Source of the DNA: 2-12-FULL-43-11 sp035655355
Lineage (GTDB): Bacteria > Patescibacteriota > Minisyncoccia > UBA6257 > Colwellbacteraceae
Length of the DNA: 9,067 nt
Assembly: GCA_035655355.1 (NCBI GenBank)
Contig: DASRUQ010000051.1
Span: 1-9,067, forward strand
Direction: 5' to 3'
Part shown: in pieces, positions 1 to 4,479 of the stretch
Numbering within the stretch: the first letter of the stretch is position 1
How the letters are laid out: every line of letters starts with the position of its first letter
Notes under the pieces: generated by a model
The model's input: the letters and a program-made list of their open reading frames with translations, nothing else
The model's database searches: none
Told to the model about the DNA's origin: nothing
Program-made: the position numbers and the translations under genes

Positions 1-199
1 CGTTAATTTTTTGCTCTCCGAAAGCTTTCAAGACAACATTAAAGGTGTCTTTAACTTCTTCGGCAGCTCCGGCGGCTCCCCCGCCAGCGGCCTGAGGCGC
101 AGCGGCGCTGATGCCGAACTTCTCTTCCATCGCTTTCACGAGGTCGGCGAGTTCAACAACGGTCATTTTTTCTATTTGTGTAATTAATTCGTCTTTCAT
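1..199 (-). CDS. rplL: 50S ribosomal protein L7/L12, N-terminal part (cut by window edge)
   Basis: Reading from the ATG at 199 gives 66 residues: an N-terminal dimerisation segment (MKDELITQIEKMTVVELADL), an Ala/Gly/Pro-rich hinge at about residues 31-46, and the start of the C-terminal domain (EEVKDTFNVVLKAF). This order is the usual L7/L12 layout. The protein forms the ribosomal stalk, binds L10 as dimers and recruits translational GTPases. The C-terminal half lies outside the window. The start is fixed by a strong GGAGGG at 209-214, nine bases upstream, the only clear Shine-Dalgarno in the window. It is the second gene of the rplJ-rplL operon, 48 bases after the rplJ stop. Identification is firm from order and composition. 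Confidence 0.95.
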   Translation of the reverse strand, partial: MKDELITQIEKMTVVELADLVKAMEEKFGISAAAPQAAGGGAAGAAEEVKDTFNVVLKAFGEQKIN

Positions 200-207
200 A
201 TTTTTTT

Positions 208-243
208 ACCCTCCTAATTTTGTAAAACAAAACTTGGGAGGGT
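208..243 (-). promoter_or_regulatory. Hairpin sequestering the rplL Shine-Dalgarno
   Basis: In the rplJ-rplL gap, bases 227-243 pair with 208-223 around a 3-nt loop (224-226). I count 15 base pairs, one mismatch (215/236) and one bulged base (233). The GGAGGG of rplL (209-214) is entirely inside the stem. The stem begins 4-5 nt after the rplJ stop codon, so a ribosome finishing rplJ would be expected to open it. In E. coli rplL translation is coupled to rplJ through secondary structure; this looks like a compact local version. Function is inferred. Confidence 0.7.
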
Positions 244-247
244 GAAT

Positions 248-751
248 TTACTTTTGTTCATCCAACTTTCTCGACCTTTCTTTCAAAATCCACATGAAAG
301 CCCGTAGCGGCGCAACCAGCCCGCCCATAACCTGCCCAAGCAGTACTTCTCTCGTAGGCAGCTGTCCAATGCGCGTTACGTAATCGGCTTCCAGTTTTTC
401 ACCCTTTTCCAAGTCCACTCCTCCCAAAATCTTGAATTTTTCTTTGCCTCTGGAAAAGCGAAAAACTCGTCCGGCCACATCAGAAATCTCACCTGTTACG
501 AAAACTGTGCCAACCTGCCCATCAAAAGATTTAGTATCCATATCCAACCCCTTATTCTTAAGGATGATATTCAGCAATCTTTTTTTAATAACTTCAAACC
601 TGGAGCCGGCTTCCCTTAAAGAAATTCTTAAGGACCTTATATCTTGAGCGGTAGTGCCGCCGAAGTCGGCGAAGATAAGGCTGGAACTCTCTCCCAGAGA
701 CTTAGCCCCTTTCTCTATCACCTGACTCTTTTGCGCTTTTGTTTTTGCCAT
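248..751 (-). CDS. rplJ: 50S ribosomal protein L10
   Basis: The 167-residue product has the usual L10 length. It starts MAKTKAQKSQVIE, has the N-terminal RNA-binding domain with the ..IFADFGGTTAQDIRSLR.. and ..FEVIKKRLLNIIL.. segments, and ends in a C-terminal helix (about residues 135-165) of the type that binds L7/L12 dimers. L10 anchors the stalk to 23S rRNA. The neighbour rplL and an upstream L10-type leader confirm the call. There is no Shine-Dalgarno before the ATG at 751; the preceding 25 bases are A/U-rich. Expression is probably controlled by L10 itself through the leader and attenuator at 770-890. Confidence 0.97.
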   Translation of the reverse strand: MAKTKAQKSQVIEKGAKSLGESSSLIFADFGGTTAQDIRSLRISLREAGSRFEVIKKRLLNIILKNKGLDMDTKSFDGQVGTVFVTGEISDVAGRVFRFSRGKEKFKILGGVDLEKGEKLEADYVTRIGQLPTREVLLGQVMGGLVAPLRAFMWILKERSRKLDEQK

Positions 752-779
752 TGTTTTATATTTTTATTTTTAGAAAGAA

Positions 780-803
780 AAACTGCGGTTTTACCCGCAG
801 TTT
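780..803 (-). terminator. Attenuator terminator in the rplJ leader
   Basis: On the minus strand AAACTGCGG (803-795) pairs perfectly with CCGCAGTTT (788-780) around a 6-nt loop, followed by a T-rich run (TTTTTCTTTCT). This is an intrinsic terminator placed about 30 bases before the rplJ start and inside its leader, so it should act as an attenuator rather than an end-of-gene signal. Confidence 0.8.
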
Positions 804-890
804 CAAATAAGTCCTTAAAGATGACTTATCCTCGGCAGGGCTTATTTCTCCTTTTAGGATTGGCCTGCTGTCTGCGGATGATTAGGTTGA
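780..890 (-). promoter_or_regulatory. Ribosomal L10 leader RNA
   Basis: The minus strand carries the hallmark L10-leader pieces: CCGCAGACAGCAGG (877-864) followed by CCTGCCGAGG (839-830), where GCAGG and CCTGC can pair. These match the conserved region of the bacterial L10 leader that binds the L10(L12)4 complex. An internal AAGTC...GACTT hairpin (827-811) and the terminator at 780-803 follow. CCGCAG at 877-872 is complementary to CTGCGG in the terminator's 5' arm, so an alternative antiterminator pairing is possible. Known for the family: autogenous control by L10. Inferred here: the exact switch. Confidence 0.85.
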
Positions 891-919
891 ATATTAAGGC
901 TAACGAGCCGATTCGTCAA
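891..919 (-). promoter_or_regulatory. Promoter of rplJ-rplL
   Basis: -35 TTGACG (919-914), 17-bp spacer, -10 TAATAT (896-891), giving transcription from about 885 just before the L10 leader core. Bases 915-919 of the -35 box belong to the 6-bp GTTGAC repeat flanking repeat element copy 1. Confidence 0.65.
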
Positions 920-992
920 CCCCCACACCATAACGATAATCGTTACTATCTTATGCCTTTGGCGTTAATTTTCGTTTGGTGTGGGGGTCAAC
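915..992. repeat. 66-bp inverted-repeat element, copy 1, with 6-bp flanking direct repeats
   Basis: Core 921-986 starts with CCCCACACCA and ends with TGGTGTGGGG, a perfect 10-bp terminal inverted repeat. Inside are two small stems: TAACGA/TCGTTA (931-945, 3-nt loop) and ATGCC/GGCGT (953-965, loop TTT), so the element can fold as a three-way junction. GTCAAC flanks both sides (915-920, 987-992). A second copy at 6033-6098 is its reverse complement with 64 of 66 bases identical. It has no coding capacity. It lies between the rpmG stop codon and the rplJ promoter. Candidate miniature mobile element or regulatory repeat; no transposase is visible. Confidence 0.8.
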
Positions 993-1165
993 TACCTGAG
1001 TTTAGACTCCTTGTGAACGGTGCGCTTTCTGCACCAAGCACAGAACTTCTTGTATTCAAGCTTACGATCCACCTGCTTCTTATTCTTCCTCGTATAGTAA
1101 TTCATCCTGCTGCAGGAGGAACACTTCAACCTTATTAAATTGTCCGAAACTTTTGATTGTGCCAT
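992..1165 (-). CDS. rpmG: 50S ribosomal protein L33
   Basis: A 57-residue frame from the ATG at 1165 to TAG at 992-994. It starts MAQSKVSDNLIRLKCSSCSR and contains two zinc-ribbon pairs, CSSC (15-18) and CAWC (42-45), separated by a basic stretch (NYYTRKNKKQ). This is a zinc-type L33, a small protein of the large subunit near the E site. The normal context rpmG ... rplJ-rplL is kept, though secE, nusG, rplK and rplA, often found between, are missing. There is no Shine-Dalgarno. The last base of the stop codon overlaps the flank of repeat element copy 1. Confidence 0.92.
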   Translation of the reverse strand: MAQSKVSDNLIRLKCSSCSRMNYYTRKNKKQVDRKLEYKKFCAWCRKRTVHKESKLR

Positions 1166-1167
1166 AC

Positions 1168-1202
1168 GATTTTTATTTGAACGCAGTGAAACTATAAAAA
1201 TC
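1168..1202 (-). other. AT-rich hairpin just upstream of rpmG
   Basis: GATTTTTAT (1202-1194) and ATAAAAATC (1176-1168) form a perfect 9-bp stem ending two bases before the rpmG ATG and overlapping the stop codon of the GIY-YIG remnant. There is no following T-run. It may affect rpmG translation or mark an mRNA processing site; role unknown. Confidence 0.45.
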
Positions 1203-1467
1203 AGTACCCCGCCAACGGCGTGGGTAGATTGTCTAGTAATTTCTTAAAGGCTTCTCCAGACTTATACTTCTTAATCTGCCTTTCCCTCTTCCTAGCATCT
1301 AGGTAGAGAGGATATTCTTCAATCCTAATTATTTCAAGTGGTTTATGTTTCACCAGAGATTTCGTCTTACCTGAATTGTGCTCAGACAGTCTCCGTTTTA
1401 AATCATTAGTATAGCCGACTTAATATTTATCGGTAACTTTGGATTTCAATATATAGACATAATACAT
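1201..1467 (-). pseudogene. GIY-YIG endonuclease family gene broken by a nonsense codon
   Basis: From ATG at 1467 the frame reads MYYVYILKSKVTDKY, then TAA (1422-1420), then VGYTNDLKRRLSEHNSGKTK and on to a TGA at 1201-1203, 88 sense positions including the stop. The pattern is the small stand-alone GIY-YIG (UPF0213/YhbQ-like) family: VYIL, then (Y)VGYTNDLKRRL..HN, then E..IK near the end. The TAA replaces exactly the Tyr of the YIG motif, which is a TAT or TAC codon in intact genes, so one base change explains it. The rest of the frame is undamaged, so the event is recent or a sequencing error. An in-frame GTG 15 bases upstream could be the original start. It lies between the tRNA-Thr gene and rpmG. 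Confidence 0.85.
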
Positions 1468-1500
1468 CTGAAATTCGGCCACCGCATACTGCGGGGCACT

Positions 1501-1546
1501 GAATTTTGTGCTTAAAAATCCAGCAAATGATTTTTAAACAAAATTC
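1501..1546 (-). other. Long AT-rich hairpin after the tRNA cluster
   Basis: GAATTTTGT (1501-1509) pairs with ACAAAATTC (1538-1546) and TTAAAAAT (1512-1519) with ATTTTTAA (1530-1537): 17 base pairs with a 2-nt bulge (1510-1511) and a 10-nt loop. It begins four bases past the mature 3' end of tRNA-Thr(GGT). The position suggests a terminator or a 3' processing signal of the tRNA transcript, but the T-run of a standard terminator is lacking. Confidence 0.6.
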
Positions 1547-1549
1547 GTG

Positions 1550-1621
1550 AGCCCAGAAGAAGAATCGAACTTCCGACCTACTCCTTACCATGGAGTTGCT
1601 CTACCACTGAGCTACCTGGGC
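1550..1621 (-). tRNA. tRNA-Thr (anticodon GGT)
   Basis: Full cloverleaf: acceptor GCCCAGG/TCTGGGC (closing G-U), D arm GCTC/GAGC, anticodon stem ACTCC/GGAGT with loop ATGGTAA, T arm with loop TTCGATT. Discriminator is U and no CCA is encoded (next bases CAC). Third of three tRNAs in transcription order. Reads ACC and ACU. Confidence 0.95.
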
Positions 1622-1638
1622 TTGGTAAGCCGACTTGC

Positions 1639-1713
1639 TGGAGCCAGAGAGAGGAATCGAACCCCCAACCTACTGTTTACAAAACAGTTGCTCTGCCATT
1701 GAGCTACTCTGGC
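1639..1713 (-). tRNA. tRNA-Thr (anticodon TGT)
   Basis: Acceptor GCCAGAG/CTCTGGC, D arm GCTC/GAGC, anticodon stem ACTGT/ACAGT with loop TTTGTAA, T arm with loop TTCGATT. Discriminator U is followed by genomic CCA (1641-1639), unlike the other two tRNAs here. Seventeen bases separate it from tRNA-Thr(GGT). Reads ACA. Confidence 0.95.
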
Positions 1714-1731
1714 GAGCCTCTCACGCTGATG

Positions 1732-1815
1732 TGCGCAGGGGAGGATTTGAACCTCCGTAGCCCGTAGGGCGCCAGATTTACAGTCTGGTGCAATTGACCG
1801 CTCTGCCACCTGCGC
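1732..1815 (-). tRNA. tRNA-Tyr (anticodon GTA)
   Basis: 84-nt class II tRNA: acceptor GCGCAGG/CCTGCGC with A discriminator, anticodon stem CCAGA/TCTGG with loop CTGTAAA, long variable arm (GCCC...GGGC), T arm GGAGG/CCTCC with loop TTCAAAT. No CCA is encoded. First tRNA of the cluster; Tyr and Thr tRNAs next to ribosomal protein genes recall the tRNA cluster before tufB in other bacteria. Confidence 0.95.
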
Positions 1816-1847
1816 GCTAGTCTAACCTCTTTTAACGATCACGAACC

Positions 1848-1875
1848 ATTATATCTTGTCTCCGTTATTATTCAA
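1848..1875 (-). promoter_or_regulatory. Promoter of the tRNA cluster
   Basis: Perfect -10 TATAAT (1853-1848) with a -35-like TTGAAT (1875-1870) at 16-bp spacing. The -10 overlaps the stop codon of the upstream membrane-protein gene. Transcription would begin about 25 bases before tRNA-Tyr, as expected for a stable-RNA promoter. Confidence 0.6.
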
Positions 1876-2121
1876 CCGCTTGCTGATAAAGTTATCAACT
1901 TTCATCACGATAACCTTCAACCTACGGAACCCTTTATCCTTAGCGGCATTCAACCAAGTATCAAGCCGGTCTAGGGGAATTATTTCCCCGAAACGAGCTT
2001 TGAATTTGGTTTCCGTTAAAGCCTCGTCTGAATCCTGAATCCGGGGAGCGGCGGCGGCTACGAGATAAACCATGACTCCCAAGGAGACGATAAGGGTTGT
2101 TTGAATAAATAAGTCGTACAT
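1849..2121 (-). CDS. Small single-pass membrane protein, unknown function
   Basis: A 90-residue product: a hydrophobic segment at about residues 5-25 (LFIQTTLIVSLGVMVYLVAA) followed by a charged, mostly helical tail with LDRLDTWLNAAKDKGFRRLK in the middle. I do not recognise the family. The ATG lies one base after the tsf stop (TAATATG), so translation is probably coupled to tsf; no separate Shine-Dalgarno is visible. The tail should be cytoplasmic if the basic residues follow the positive-inside rule. Its position after rpsB-tsf suggests co-expression with the translation machinery but does not show a function. It is probably a real gene because of the tight junction and the antisense-free, well-formed sequence. 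Confidence 0.75.
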   Translation of the reverse strand: MYDLFIQTTLIVSLGVMVYLVAAAAPRIQDSDEALTETKFKARFGEIIPLDRLDTWLNAAKDKGFRRLKVIVMKVDNFISKRLNNNGDKI

Positions 2122-2122
2122 A

Positions 2123-2569
2123 TTAAATCTCGTACCTAGTAAACCTTATCACTTGGATATTCTCCCCCAGCTTGGCGATACCTCCTTTGATTAGCTCGGA
2201 AACGGTTGTTTTTGAGTCTTTAATGAACTCCTGAGCGAGGAGGGACTCAACGCTCTCAGGAGCCATGGCCGCGATCTGCATGGCAACATTGTGAGCCAAT
2301 TCCATAAAAGGTTCGGAGCGGGCCACAAAGTCCGTCTCGGAATGAATCTCCAGAAGCACTCCTACTCTGTCGTTATGGACATAAGACTCTATCCGGCCTG
2401 CCCCCGCGACTCTAGCGCTCTTAGTATCAGCTTTAGCCAATCCTCTTTCTTTGATTATTTCCTTAGCTTTAGTAAAATCGCCATCAGCTTCGGAAAGAGC
2501 CTTTTTACATTCCATAATTCCGGCGCCAGTTTCTCCCCTTAGTTTTTGTACGTCGCTAGCTTGTACCAT
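2123..2569 (-). CDS. tsf: Elongation factor Ts
   Basis: 148 residues. The N-terminal UBA-like domain has LRGETGAGIMECKKALSEA (about residues 10-28), followed by a core domain with the conserved TDFVA motif (79-83), whose Asp and Phe contact EF-Tu. The C-terminus IAKLGENIQVIRFTRYEI is typical. EF-Ts exchanges GDP for GTP on EF-Tu. It is much shorter than the E. coli protein (283 residues), with only one core subdomain and no coiled-coil module, like the short Thermus and CPR forms. It starts 6 bases after the rpsB stop with no Shine-Dalgarno, so translation is likely coupled to rpsB. Confidence 0.96.
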   Translation of the reverse strand: MVQASDVQKLRGETGAGIMECKKALSEADGDFTKAKEIIKERGLAKADTKSARVAGAGRIESYVHNDRVGVLLEIHSETDFVARSEPFMELAHNVAMQIAAMAPESVESLLAQEFIKDSKTTVSELIKGGIAKLGENIQVIRFTRYEI

Positions 2570-2575
2570 TGCTGC

Positions 2576-3382
2576 TTATTTAGTTTCGGTTTTTATTTCG
2601 GCTTTAGCTTCGTTTTCCTTAGCAATCTTAAAAGCCTCTTCTTTACCCTCCTCTATGGCCTTAGTTAGATATTCGGCGATGAATCTTATGCTCGCCGGGT
2701 TTTTGTCATTAGAGATTATTGGGTACTGGACTATATCCGGGTCGCCATTAGTGTTGGAAATGGCGATAGTAGGAATTTTCATTCTTTTAGTTTCAGCCGC
2801 GACTACTTCCTGACTTTTAAGATCAAAGATAATAGCGATGCCTGGGAGTTTTTCCATAAGTTCCAAACCGGAAAAAAGTCTATTGAGTTTAGCCATTTCC
2901 CTCTCTATATTGAGCCTTTCCTTTTTGGTGTATTTTTCCAGCTTGCCGGTCAATCGGTCACCCTCCAGCTTCTTCATATAGTTGACTCTCCCTAGAATCG
3001 TCTTGAAATTAGTTAAGGTACCGCCCAACCAGCGCTCGGTGGTATAAGGCAAGTTAAGACGGTGCGCCATTTCTTTGACGATAGCTTTAACGGCTGGAGT
3101 AGTTCCGACAATTAAGGGTAAGGCCCCGTGAGCCACTTTTTCCTTAAGAACAGCCGCGGCTTCATTTAATGACTTTAAAGTTTCCAGAAGATTAATAATC
3201 TCCACGCCGGACTTGGTGGTGGCGAGATACGGCTTAACTTTAGGATTGGTCTTAGAACGGTTTAAGCCGTAAAAAACACCGGCCTCCATCATAGTCTTTA
3301 AAACAGCCTCCTCTTCGAGGGTTGGGCTTGTAACGGCAGAAAGAGTTTCTTCCGCTGTAGTGTTATTTAGAGTTTCTTTCAT
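2576..3382 (-). CDS. rpsB: 30S ribosomal protein S2
   Basis: 268 residues, usual for S2. Family motifs are GVFYGLNRSKTNPKVKPYL (35-53, normally GVHFGHQTRRWNPKMKPYI), RWLGGTLTNFKTI (117-129) and SNTNGDPD (209-216), plus a helical insert of basic residues around 135-175. The first 25 residues (Thr/Glu-rich) and the last 20 (Glu/Lys/Ala-rich) are extensions beyond the core. S2 binds the back of the 30S subunit with S1. It is first in the rpsB-tsf operon. No Shine-Dalgarno precedes the ATG (GGAACTTATATTTTT is the upstream sequence). It has its own promoter and a long leader. Confidence 0.97.
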   Translation of the reverse strand: MKETLNNTTAEETLSAVTSPTLEEEAVLKTMMEAGVFYGLNRSKTNPKVKPYLATTKSGVEIINLLETLKSLNEAAAVLKEKVAHGALPLIVGTTPAVKAIVKEMAHRLNLPYTTERWLGGTLTNFKTILGRVNYMKKLEGDRLTGKLEKYTKKERLNIEREMAKLNRLFSGLELMEKLPGIAIIFDLKSQEVVAAETKRMKIPTIAISNTNGDPDIVQYPIISNDKNPASIRFIAEYLTKAIEEGKEEAFKIAKENEAKAEIKTETK

Positions 3383-3520
3383 AAAAATATAAGTTCCAAC
3401 ATCGCTCGGCCCAAATGTTTCGCTTCCCGCGGACCACTTGGCTCTCTCGCTAGTCGGAATAAAGAGCGGACAACCTAAGTAATAGTCGCCACAGGCAAAC
3501 TAAATTAGGGGTTCCACTTA
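3383..3520 (-). promoter_or_regulatory. Structured 5' leader of rpsB
   Basis: The predicted promoter leaves about 138 untranslated bases. Helices visible by eye on the minus strand are CCTAAGT (3522-3516) with ACTTAGG (3480-3474), enclosing an imperfect AGTTTGCC/GGCGACT stem; GCTCT/AGAGC around 3440-3467; and CCAAGTG (3441-3435) with CATTTGG (3417-3411), one G-U pair. The length and pairing suggest an autoregulatory leader, perhaps bound by S2 as in other bacteria. I cannot assign it to a known Rfam class. Confidence 0.5.
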
Positions 3521-3526
3521 GGGTTT

Positions 3527-3555
3527 ACTATATAACTAAACCTTTTTATGTTCAA
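3527..3555 (-). promoter_or_regulatory. Promoter of rpsB-tsf
   Basis: -35 TTGAAC (3555-3550), 17-bp spacer, -10 TATAGT (3532-3527). Two bases upstream of the -35 ends a 20-bp perfect palindrome (3558-3577). Confidence 0.6.
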
Positions 3556-3557
3556 GC

Positions 3558-3577
3558 CCTGCCTACCGGTAGGCAGG
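3558..3577. repeat. Perfect 20-bp palindrome
   Basis: CCTGCCTACCGGTAGGCAGG is its own reverse complement. It sits between trmD and the rpsB promoter. There is no second copy in the window. Possibly a REP-like genome repeat or part of the trmD 3' end; no T-run follows on either strand. Confidence 0.6.
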
Positions 3578-3580
3578 CCG

Positions 3581-3605
3581 GTTAGAAATTATATTTCTAT
3601 CTAAC
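3581..3605. other. AT-rich hairpin downstream of trmD
   Basis: TAGAAAT (3583-3589) and ATTTCTA (3593-3599) form a 7-bp stem with a 3-nt loop; GTTAG (3581-3585) and CTAAC (3601-3605) offer an alternative outer pairing. With the adjacent palindrome it fills the 3' side of trmD, where a terminator would be expected. Confidence 0.4.
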
Positions 3606-3629
3606 TGGGCAAGTCTCTCCTTCTAATAA

Positions 3630-4289
3630 TTAACCTGATTTTCTGTGGGAGACTCTCCAGCTCTCTATAGACTTGTGGTTGCCACTTATGAGCTCTTTAG
3701 GAACCCTGCGCGATTTCCCTTTGTATTTAAAAACCTCCGGTCTGGTGTAGGCTGGCACACCTACACCAAGGCGGTTTTCCTCCAGCGATTCTTCTTTGCC
3801 CAGAACCCCGGAGACTTTCCTGGCAATCGCGTCGGTTACAACCAGGGCCGGCAATTCTCCTCCGCTTAAGACGTAAGGGCCAATGGAGATCTCTTCGGGG
3901 CGCAGAATCTTTTTTACTCTTTCATCCACTCCCTCGTAACGGCCGCAGATGAAAATAAAGTTGTCGTAATTCTTGACATAGCGGGCAGCCAAACTTTCCG
4001 TAAACTCACGACCCGCAGCGGAAAAGAGGATTAATTTGGTTTTACCTTTTTTGAATTTCTTTTGGCTAACTTCAACAGCCTTCAGAATAGGCTCGGCGTG
4101 CAGGACCATGCCCGGTCCCCCGCCATAAACTCTGTCGTCAACTTTACGATGTTTATTTTTGGTGTAATCGCGAATATTAGTAACACCGACTTGAATTAAG
4201 CCGCGCTTGATGGCCCGGCCGATAATGGAACCGCTAAGATAGCCTTTGAAGGCGTCGGGGAAAACAGTAATAATCTCAAATCTTTTCAT
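3630..4289 (-). CDS. trmD: tRNA (guanine-N1)-methyltransferase
   Basis: 219 residues from the ATG at 4289. TrmD uses SAM to methylate G37 of tRNAs, which prevents frameshifting. Motifs, numbered from this start, are MKRFEIITVFPD at the N-terminus, VYGGGPGMV (54-62), RYEGVDERV (117-125), the trefoil-knot SAM loop IGPYVLSGGELPALVVTDA (136-154), YTRPEVF (181-187) and SGNH (202-205). I prefer this start because the family begins M-x-F-x-I-ITxFP; an ATG at 4301 would add MIKL. The catalytic-Asp region before YTRP reads SLEENRLGVGVPA and has Glu but no clear Asp, so the equivalent residue needs an alignment. A terminator lies directly upstream. rimM and rplS are absent from the usual cluster. Confidence 0.95.
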   Translation of the reverse strand: MKRFEIITVFPDAFKGYLSGSIIGRAIKRGLIQVGVTNIRDYTKNKHRKVDDRVYGGGPGMVLHAEPILKAVEVSQKKFKKGKTKLILFSAAGREFTESLAARYVKNYDNFIFICGRYEGVDERVKKILRPEEISIGPYVLSGGELPALVVTDAIARKVSGVLGKEESLEENRLGVGVPAYTRPEVFKYKGKSRRVPKELISGNHKSIESWRVSHRKSG

Positions 4290-4306
4290 TAGCTTAATCA
4301 TACTAT

Positions 4307-4331
4307 AACAAAACCCCCGAACTTTTGGGGG
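4307..4331 (-). terminator. Intrinsic terminator immediately before trmD
   Basis: On the minus strand CCCCC (4331-4327), an 8-nt loop, GGGGG (4318-4314), then TTTTGTT. The run ends about 12-18 bases before the possible trmD starts. A -10-like TATAGT (4307-4302) follows at once but has no good -35, so the hairpin could be an attenuator of trmD or an end signal for rpsP-khpA. Confidence 0.7.
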
Positions 4332-4349
4332 CCTTGTTTATTATTAGCA

Positions 4350-4473
4350 GGGCTTACGCAAACATATGCAGTTCTAGGAGCACGAGTAAAACAGAACGAA
4401 ATGTACTGATACTAAGTACATTGAGTGAGATTTTACGCGGTGCGACAACGAAATGCGCTGTTTACGTAAGTCC
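4350..4473. repeat. 124-bp imperfect palindrome (possible MITE remnant)
   Basis: The two halves are inverted copies of each other around 4411. The outer 15 bases, GGGCTTACGCAAACA and the complement of 4473-4459 (GGACTTACGTAAACA), match at 13 of 15. GCAC (4380-4383) meets GTGC (4440-4443). A GTAAAA block matches on both sides. The centre is a perfect 8-bp stem AATGTACT/AGTACATT with a 7-nt loop. About 37 of 58 arm positions agree. It fills nearly all of the khpA-trmD gap and has no coding content. Termini of this kind resemble insertion-sequence ends, but no clear target duplication is seen. Confidence 0.6.
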
Positions 4474-4479
4474 TTTGGA

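Noticed and set aside
915..992. Invertible promoter switch (phase variation) at the element
   Set aside because: The inverted ends would allow flipping, but the core is only 66 bp, the promoter -35 lies outside it in the flank, and no recombinase gene is in the window. Not excluded, but weaker than insertion at a preferred target.
644..1138. 164-codon plus-strand open frame
   Set aside because: It runs antisense across the rplJ start, the L10 leader, the repeat element and rpmG. The product has no recognisable features and the minus-strand genes explain the DNA.
1420..1422. Recoded UAA (stop read as Tyr) in the GIY-YIG gene
   Set aside because: UAA ends rplJ, tsf, rpsB, khpA and others in this window, so genome-wide reassignment is not tenable.
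1482..1494. CCGCA/TGCGG hairpin upstream of the GIY-YIG remnant
   Set aside because: Only 5 bp with a 3-nt loop and no T-run; such stems are common by chance.
1612..1809. 65-codon minus-strand frame
   Set aside because: It is a translation of the tRNA-Thr(TGT) and tRNA-Tyr genes (MAERSIAPDCKSGAL, RVAQWQSNCFVNSRLGVRF), a well-known artefact.
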